From: Cellulomonas sp. WB94
GTDB taxonomy: Bacteria > Actinomycetota > Actinomycetes > Actinomycetales > Cellulomonadaceae
NCBI RefSeq assembly: GCF_003115775.1
Contig: NZ_QEES01000002.1
Span: forward strand, 1,550,001 to 1,614,000
Length of the DNA: 64,000 nt
Direction of reading: 5' to 3'
Part shown: in pieces, positions 60,002-64,000 of the stretch
How the letters are laid out: each line of letters starts with the position of its first letter
How positions within the stretch are numbered: position 1 is the first letter of the stretch
Program-made: the position numbers and the translations under genes
The notes under the pieces: model-generated
What the model was told of the DNA's origin: nothing
The model's database searches: none
What the model saw: only the letters and a program-made list of their open reading frames with translations

Positions 60002-60017
60002 CGCGGGGCGCCCCGCG
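60002..60017. repeat. Perfect 16-bp GC palindrome
   Basis: CGCGGGGCGCCCCGCG in the gene-free block between the two DnaA-box clusters. It could form a cruciform or hairpin; no protein is known to me for it. Confidence 0.6.
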
Positions 60018-60049
60018 AATGTGGCCTCGACCAGGCCCTGAGACGCAGC

Positions 60050-60081
60050 AAGGCCCCTCGACGCTTACTCCGAGGGGCCTT
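60050..60081. terminator. Terminator-like hairpin, copy 1
   Basis: Perfect 11-bp stem AAGGCCCCTCG / CGAGGGGCCTT with a 10-nt loop containing CGCTTACT. It is nearly the same as the hairpin at the 3' end of the transglutaminase gene, about 606 bp away. Confidence 0.65.
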
Positions 60082-60219
60082 CGCTGGGTTCCAGGGTACG
60101 TGAGGCTGTGTCGAGCCCCGGTGAGCGACGCGCGGCGGACAGGGAAACGTCGGGTGTCGATCCTGTCGGCAGACGAGCGGCGACGCCTCGAGAGGCACCG
60201 GCGTGGCGCGTCCTGCGTG

Positions 60220-60309
60220 TCGTCCACAGATGTTGTCCACAGGCCTGTGACGACAGCGTGTTCATGCAGGCCAACCTGTGGACAGACGTGTGCACCGACC
60301 GGTGGACAA
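60220..60309. other. DnaA-box cluster 2 (four boxes)
   Basis: TCGTCCACA (60220-60228, +), exact TTGTCCACA (60233-60241, +), and on the - strand CTGTCCACA (60277-60285) and TTGTCCACC (60301-60309). Boxes on both strands, as in oriC-like or titration sites. Confidence 0.6.
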
Positions 60310-60655
60310 AGAAAGATCGCAGGAGCACTTGCGGGCCCGGTGCGGCAGGACTAGACCTGAGCCAACGACCTCGAAGGACCGAGATCCAGCGGACAGGACT
60401 CCCGCAAGGGGGACACCGGCCGAGGACCACGGAGACCGTGAGGCCGGGGTCGAACGGAGAACGGCGGACCGTCTTCGCGGGGAAACCCGGGGAGCTGCGG
60501 ATGACGACGCAGAAGGCTCGCAGGGACCGGGAGACCGACCGCAGGACGTTGCGACACCGAGAGACCGGGCAACCGGAGGATCATCGTCGCGGCGGAGCCG
60601 CCGAGTCATCGGCAGTGAAAGCCGTCGGTTCGCCGACGGGAACCCGCGGTCCAGC

Positions 60656-60688
60656 AGGGCCCCTCGGACGCTTACTTCGAGGGGCCCT
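60656..60688 (-). terminator. Terminator-like hairpin, copy 2, overlapping the transglutaminase stop codon
   Basis: Perfect 11-bp stem AGGGCCCCTCG / CGAGGGGCCCT; the loop holds the TAA stop of the transglutaminase-like gene, so the arms encode its last residues (SEGPSK) on the - strand. Confidence 0.65.
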
Positions 60689-61799
60689 CGCTGTTGTCCG
60701 GGGAGGCTTCGATGTCGGGCGAGGCGTGGTTGCCCGGGGAGGATTCCGGCCCTGCTGACGGTGAAGGCTCGCGGGCGGCGCGCGGCGGCGACGTGGGCAC
60801 GAGGTCCACCGAGACCGACGGCTTCGCGCCCGGCCCCTCGGTGAAGATGACCCCCCGCAGCGGCGGCACGTCGGAGTAGTCGCGACCCCACCCGAGGATC
60901 ACGTACCGGCTGTCGATGAACTTGTCGTTCGTCGGGTCGATCTCGACCCACCCGGCGCCGGGCACCCACGCGGACACCCAGGCGTGCGAGGCGTCGGCGC
61001 CGCGCAGCTTCTCGCGACCCGGCGGCGGCATCGTCTCGAGGTAGCCGCTCGCGTACCGGGCCGGCAGCCCGTGCACCCGCAGGGCAGCGATCATGAGGTG
61101 CGCGAAGTCCTGGCAGACCCCGGTGCGCTGCGCGAGCAGCTCCGACTGGGTGGTGTGGACGGTGGTCGACCCGGAGCGGTACGTGAGCTCGGTGCGGATG
61201 CGGTGCGCAAGGTCGGCGAGCAGCTCGGCGACGGGGCGGCGCGCGGTGAACGACGGCGCGGCCCAGTCACGGACCTCGGCGGTGAGCGCCACGTGGCGGG
61301 ACGCGAGCGTGGCCTCGCGCAGCGCGACCAGCCCGATGCCGTCGAGCTCGCGATCGGGCCGGTCGGGGTCGGGCGAGCCGGCCAGGGGCTCGTCGGGCAC
61401 GTCGTCGTGCACGACGCCGTCCCACTCCTCCGTCGACGCGGGCGCGCGGCCGGTGCGGGCGGCCCGGGCCACGTCCTCCCACGCGACGACCGGAAGGTCG
61501 GCGACGTCCGCCTGCCGGCGGGTGACGGTGATGGTCGACCGCGCCGTCACGACGAGCTTGCGATGATCGGTCTCGACGGCGAAGTACGTCGATCGGTTGC
61601 CGAAGTAGTCGATGTGCGCGTCGGTGTCGGTGGGTGCCGGGCGGACCGTGAGGGTCGAGCTGTGGCACGTCTGGTCGGGCAGCTCGCGCGGGGTCAGGGC
61701 CGTGCGGCCGTAGGAGCTCGTGACGGGCTGGGCGTACGCGTAGGTCGTGCGGTGCACCAGGGCGTACGTCCGCGGCTCGACGGCGGTGGGCTCGCTCAT
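60672..61799 (-). CDS. Transglutaminase-like (bacterial TGase N-terminal) protein
   Basis: 375 residues. An N-terminal beta domain (YALVHRTTYAYAQPVTSSYGRTALTPRELP) precedes a papain-like transglutaminase core with Cys in QRTGVCQDFAHLMIAALR, His in DASHAWVSAWVPG and Asp in WVEIDPTND, so the triad is complete. The C-terminal ~40 residues are Ser/Pro/Asn-rich with a loose repeat (SPGNHASPDIEASPDNS). ATG 61799 overlaps the upstream ATP-grasp/alpha-E gene by 4 bp. This set (circularly permuted ATP-grasp, alpha-E, transglutaminase) recurs in many bacteria and is thought to make or tag a peptide; its product is unknown. Confidence 0.88.
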   Translation of the reverse strand: MSEPTAVEPRTYALVHRTTYAYAQPVTSSYGRTALTPRELPDQTCHSSTLTVRPAPTDTDAHIDYFGNRSTYFAVETDHRKLVVTARSTITVTRRQADVADLPVVAWEDVARAARTGRAPASTEEWDGVVHDDVPDEPLAGSPDPDRPDRELDGIGLVALREATLASRHVALTAEVRDWAAPSFTARRPVAELLADLAHRIRTELTYRSGSTTVHTTQSELLAQRTGVCQDFAHLMIAALRVHGLPARYASGYLETMPPPGREKLRGADASHAWVSAWVPGAGWVEIDPTNDKFIDSRYVILGWGRDYSDVPPLRGVIFTEGPGAKPSVSVDLVPTSPPRAAREPSPSAGPESSPGNHASPDIEASPDNSEGPSK

Positions 61800-64000
61800 G
61801 CACCCGCCTCCCGGTCCGGGTCGCCCGCGTCGTCCGTGTCGTCCGTGTCGTCGGAGTCGTCCGTGCTCTCCACGCCCCACGTGTCGTCGAGCGTGCGGCT
61901 CGGCACGGGCTGGGCGAAGTGGACCAGTGCGATCTCGTCGGCCAGGGCACGCAGCCGCCACCGCATCGAGTCCAGGGTCTCGGCGAGGTGCCGGCGGTGG
62001 CCGTCGTCGGTGACGAGGGCCGCGACGGCGACCGGGTCGAGCTCGGTGAGGACGTCGGTGACGTCCTGCAGCAGCCGGTCGCGCAGGTCAGGGGCCCGCA
62101 GCGCCGTGGGGACGTCCGCGAGGTCGTCGCGCAGCCGGTCGAGCTGGAAGGTGAGCGAGCGAGGGTTCGACGGGTCGACGAGCAGCAGGTCGAGGACGCC
62201 GGCGACGCTCGCCGGCCCTTGGTTGCGGCGCCGGTAGGTCAGGACGGACTCGTGCGTGATGAGGACCGACTCGATGACCAAGGCGTCGACCGCGGCGGGT
62301 CGCACGTCCGTGAGGGTCGCGGCGAGGGACTCCACGAGGTGCTGGGCCCGTTCGAGGCGTCGGCCGGCATCGAGGAGCCGCCAGCCCGCGTCCCGGACCA
62401 TGCTCTCGGCGCCGATGCCCGCAAGCGCGAGCAGGGCCTCGAGGAGCCGGTCGAGGACGGGCTGCAGCCCGGCGGTCTCGGCCGACACCTGCGCCGCGAG
62501 CTGGTCGGGCGCCGGCGGGGCCTCGGTGCGCGCTCCGGTCAGCGCACGCTCCATGCTCGCGAGCGGCAGCCAGCTGTCCCCCGAGAGCTGGTCACGCACG
62601 GCCGACGAGGCGTCGATGAGCGACCGGACGGACCGGGCGACCGACCGGGGGGCGGACCGGTCGAGCAGCAGCGAGCGCAGGTCGAGGGGAGCGGAGCGGG
62701 TCGTCGCCCCGGGCCAGGTCGCCGGGGTCGCGACGTCGGCCGCTGCGAGGAGTGCACCCAGCGCGCGGCCGCCGACCGAGCGCGGCGAGTGGTGGTAGTC
62801 GTTCCACCGGTCGACGAGCGCGCGCAGGTGGCGGACCGTGTCGCCGGCCCGTTCGGCGTACCGGCCCAGCCAGAACATGTTCTCCGCGGTGCGCGGCGAG
62901 ATGCCCGACACGGCCCGCTGCGGTCCCGCGTCGCCCGGACCGTTGAGCCACGGGTCGGGGAGCGTGCCCGTCTCGGACGACAGCACCCAGACGTCCCTCG
63001 CGACCGCGCCGAGCGCCCCTGAGACGAGCTGCTGCGACGGGTCGGGGGCGACCCGCGCCAGACCGCCCGCCATGACCCGGTACGAGCCGTCGTGCGCGAC
63101 GGCGAAGGTCCGCAGCACGGCCGCCGCGGTGTCCGTCGCCCACGGCTCGCCGACCGGCTCCTGGCCGACCCAGCTGCTCGGGTCCGCGGCGATCCGCGCG
63201 GCCAGGGCGTCGCGCGCGGCACGGTCGAGCGTCCAGCCGCGCACGGTCGTGCTCCGGGAACCGCGCGCGGTCGGCTTGAGCACGAGCCGGTCGAGGTAAG
63301 CCAGGACGTGGGTGCGCGCGATGTCGTCGCCGCACCAGTACGTCGGTGGCGTCGGCAGCGCGAGGTCGCGACCGAGGACGACGCGCGCGAGCCGGGGCAG
63401 GTGGGCGAGCAGTGCCGGGTTCTCGAGGACCGAGCTCCCGAGCGGGTTGACGACGCTGACCGCACCGGCCCGCAGCGCGCGCACGAGCCCCGGCACCCCG
63501 AGCCGCGAGTCGGACCGCAGCTCGAGCGGGTCGCAGTAGTCGGCGTCGACGCGTCGCAGGATCACGTCGACCGGCTCGAGCGCGTCGAGCCCCTGCATCC
63601 ACACGCGACCCTCGCGCACCAGCAGGTCGCTGCCCTCGACCATGGGCAGGCCGAGCATCGCGGCGAGGTACGACTGGTCGAACGCGGTCTCGCTGTGCGG
63701 GCCGGACGTGAGCAGCACGACGCGCGGACTCGTGGCGCCCGCGGGGGCGGCGTCCTGCAGCGCGAGCTTGAGCGCGTGGAAGAACGGCCCGAGCCGCTGG
63801 ATGGACGCCTGGCGGTAGACGCCGGACCGGACGCGCGCGACGACACGCCGGTCCTCCATCGCGTACCCGGCGCCCGAGGGTGCCTGCGTGCGGTCGGCGA
63901 TCGCGACCCAGCCGCCCGACGCGTCCCGCGTGAGGTCGGTGGCCGTCAGGACGAGCTCGCGTTCCGTGGGCAGCCGCAGCCCGTCGACGGCCCGCAGGAA
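61796..64000 (-). CDS. Circularly permuted ATP-grasp / alpha-E fusion protein, 5' partial
   Basis: At least 735 codons; the frame is open to the right edge, so the start lies outside. The visible N-terminal part is a circularly permuted type 2 ATP-grasp domain (DLTRDASGGWVAIADRTQ..GYAMEDRRVV, then VNPLGSSVLENPALLAHLP, VLKPTARGSRSTTV, TFAVAHDGSYRVMAGGLARV). The C-terminal ~310 residues form an alpha-E domain (AENMFWLGRYAERAGDTVRHLRALVDRWN, LVIESVLITHESVLTYRRR). In many genomes these domains are separate genes; here they are fused. It probably forms an amide or peptide bond of unknown chemistry and is coupled to the transglutaminase by a 4-bp overlap. Confidence 0.9.
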   Translation of the reverse strand, partial: FLRAVDGLRLPTERELVLTATDLTRDASGGWVAIADRTQAPSGAGYAMEDRRVVARVRSGVYRQASIQRLGPFFHALKLALQDAAPAGATSPRVVLLTSGPHSETAFDQSYLAAMLGLPMVEGSDLLVREGRVWMQGLDALEPVDVILRRVDADYCDPLELRSDSRLGVPGLVRALRAGAVSVVNPLGSSVLENPALLAHLPRLARVVLGRDLALPTPPTYWCGDDIARTHVLAYLDRLVLKPTARGSRSTTVRGWTLDRAARDALAARIAADPSSWVGQEPVGEPWATDTAAAVLRTFAVAHDGSYRVMAGGLARVAPDPSQQLVSGALGAVARDVWVLSSETGTLPDPWLNGPGDAGPQRAVSGISPRTAENMFWLGRYAERAGDTVRHLRALVDRWNDYHHSPRSVGGRALGALLAAADVATPATWPGATTRSAPLDLRSLLLDRSAPRSVARSVRSLIDASSAVRDQLSGDSWLPLASMERALTGARTEAPPAPDQLAAQVSAETAGLQPVLDRLLEALLALAGIGAESMVRDAGWRLLDAGRRLERAQHLVESLAATLTDVRPAAVDALVIESVLITHESVLTYRRRNQGPASVAGVLDLLLVDPSNPRSLTFQLDRLRDDLADVPTALRAPDLRDRLLQDVTDVLTELDPVAVAALVTDDGHRRHLAETLDSMRWRLRALADEIALVHFAQPVPSRTLDDTWGVESTDDSDDTDDTDDAGDPDREAGA

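Larger units (their letters stand above)
59903..60671. other. 769-bp gene-free, structure-rich region
   Basis: No credible gene: open frames lack ribosome binding sites, use atypical codons and show no family match. It holds two DnaA-box clusters, an 8-bp dyad CCAGGA/TCCTGG near 59967-59990, a perfect GC palindrome and two related hairpins. Runs of GGACCG/GGACAGG-type purine-rich sequence occupy 60360-60560. Confidence 0.55.

Noticed and set aside
59929-60309. Chromosomal origin oriC
   Set aside because: No dnaA, dnaN, rpmH or parAB nearby and no clear AT-rich unwinding element; kept only as a DnaA-binding candidate.
60065-60758. Open frames on both strands in the DnaA-box region (for example 60108-60758 + and 60065-60430 -)
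   Set aside because: Atypical composition, no ribosome binding sites, no recognisable domain. The minus frame ending in SEGPSE reflects the duplicated hairpin.
1-64000. CRISPR arrays, tRNA or rRNA genes, insertion sequences, integrases
   Set aside because: No spaced direct repeats, cloverleaf-like sequence, rRNA motifs, transposase or recombinase genes were seen in either strand.

Overview
The window is one stretch of very GC-rich chromosome (above 70% by eye). It has frequent GTG starts, many 4-bp ATGA/GTGA gene overlaps, a CsoR copper repressor, DUF5997 and DUF6458 proteins and TTGTCCACA-type DnaA boxes. This fits an actinomycete. A Cellulomonadaceae-like bacterium is my best guess from gene content, but it is not proven. 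I see no rRNA, tRNA, CRISPR array, insertion sequence or prophage; most of the window is ordinary chromosomal gene content.

Layout. 1-3.0 kb: end of an alpha/beta hydrolase, a cupin and a lipoprotein-type penicillin-binding protein. 3.0-4.4 kb: an intergenic block with a perfect Crp/GlxR-type palindrome and a c-di-GMP-I (GEMM) riboswitch ahead of a 56-aa orphan ORF and a strong hairpin, then a Tat-exported Rieske lipoprotein. 4.5-5.7 kb: an ECF sigma/anti-sigma pair. 5.8-9.6 kb: membrane proteins, including a kinase-like/UPF0104 fusion and a CPBP protease. 9.6-12.8 kb: csoR-copZ-copA copper operon with its operator. 13.0-17.0 kb: a tight four-gene operon of an M6 metalloprotease with a Lys/Asp/Glu-rich tail, a degenerate ATP-grasp-like protein, a full ATP-grasp ligase and an orphan protein. 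This is the best candidate here for an undescribed modification system. 17.0-24 kb: accessory genes (reductase, lytic transglycosylase, YCII, NHL/ScyD protein, large LuxR-type ATPase regulator, DUF4242).

24.0-32.5 kb: tetrapyrrole locus, hemA (+) divergent from hemE-hemY and hemC-hemD-hemB-hemL (-), covering glutamyl-tRNA to coproporphyrin. 32.6-37.5 kb: an orphan gene, purB with an apparent 1-nt frameshift near its 5' end, a WXG100-like/alpha-beta hydrolase pair and a small membrane protein. 37.5-42.5 kb: a HisC-type aminotransferase and a three-gene 2-oxoacid dehydrogenase operon behind a four-half-site palindrome. 42.6-49.6 kb: DHA2 transporter, copC-copD and an S9 peptidase.

49.7-59.9 kb: mixed small enzymes, a thioredoxin-NHL protein, a GGDEF diguanylate cyclase (a possible source of the riboswitch ligand), a THUMP methyltransferase, a TetR regulator, DUF5997, a LysR-like effector-domain protein and a DinB protein. 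59.9-60.7 kb: a 770-bp gene-free block with two clusters of DnaA boxes, a perfect palindrome and two copies of a terminator-like hairpin. 60.7-64.0 kb: a transglutaminase-like protein and a circularly permuted ATP-grasp/alpha-E protein that runs off the right edge.

Starts were chosen by Shine-Dalgarno match, operon overlap and family N-termini. Function calls rest on motifs read by eye, without database searches.
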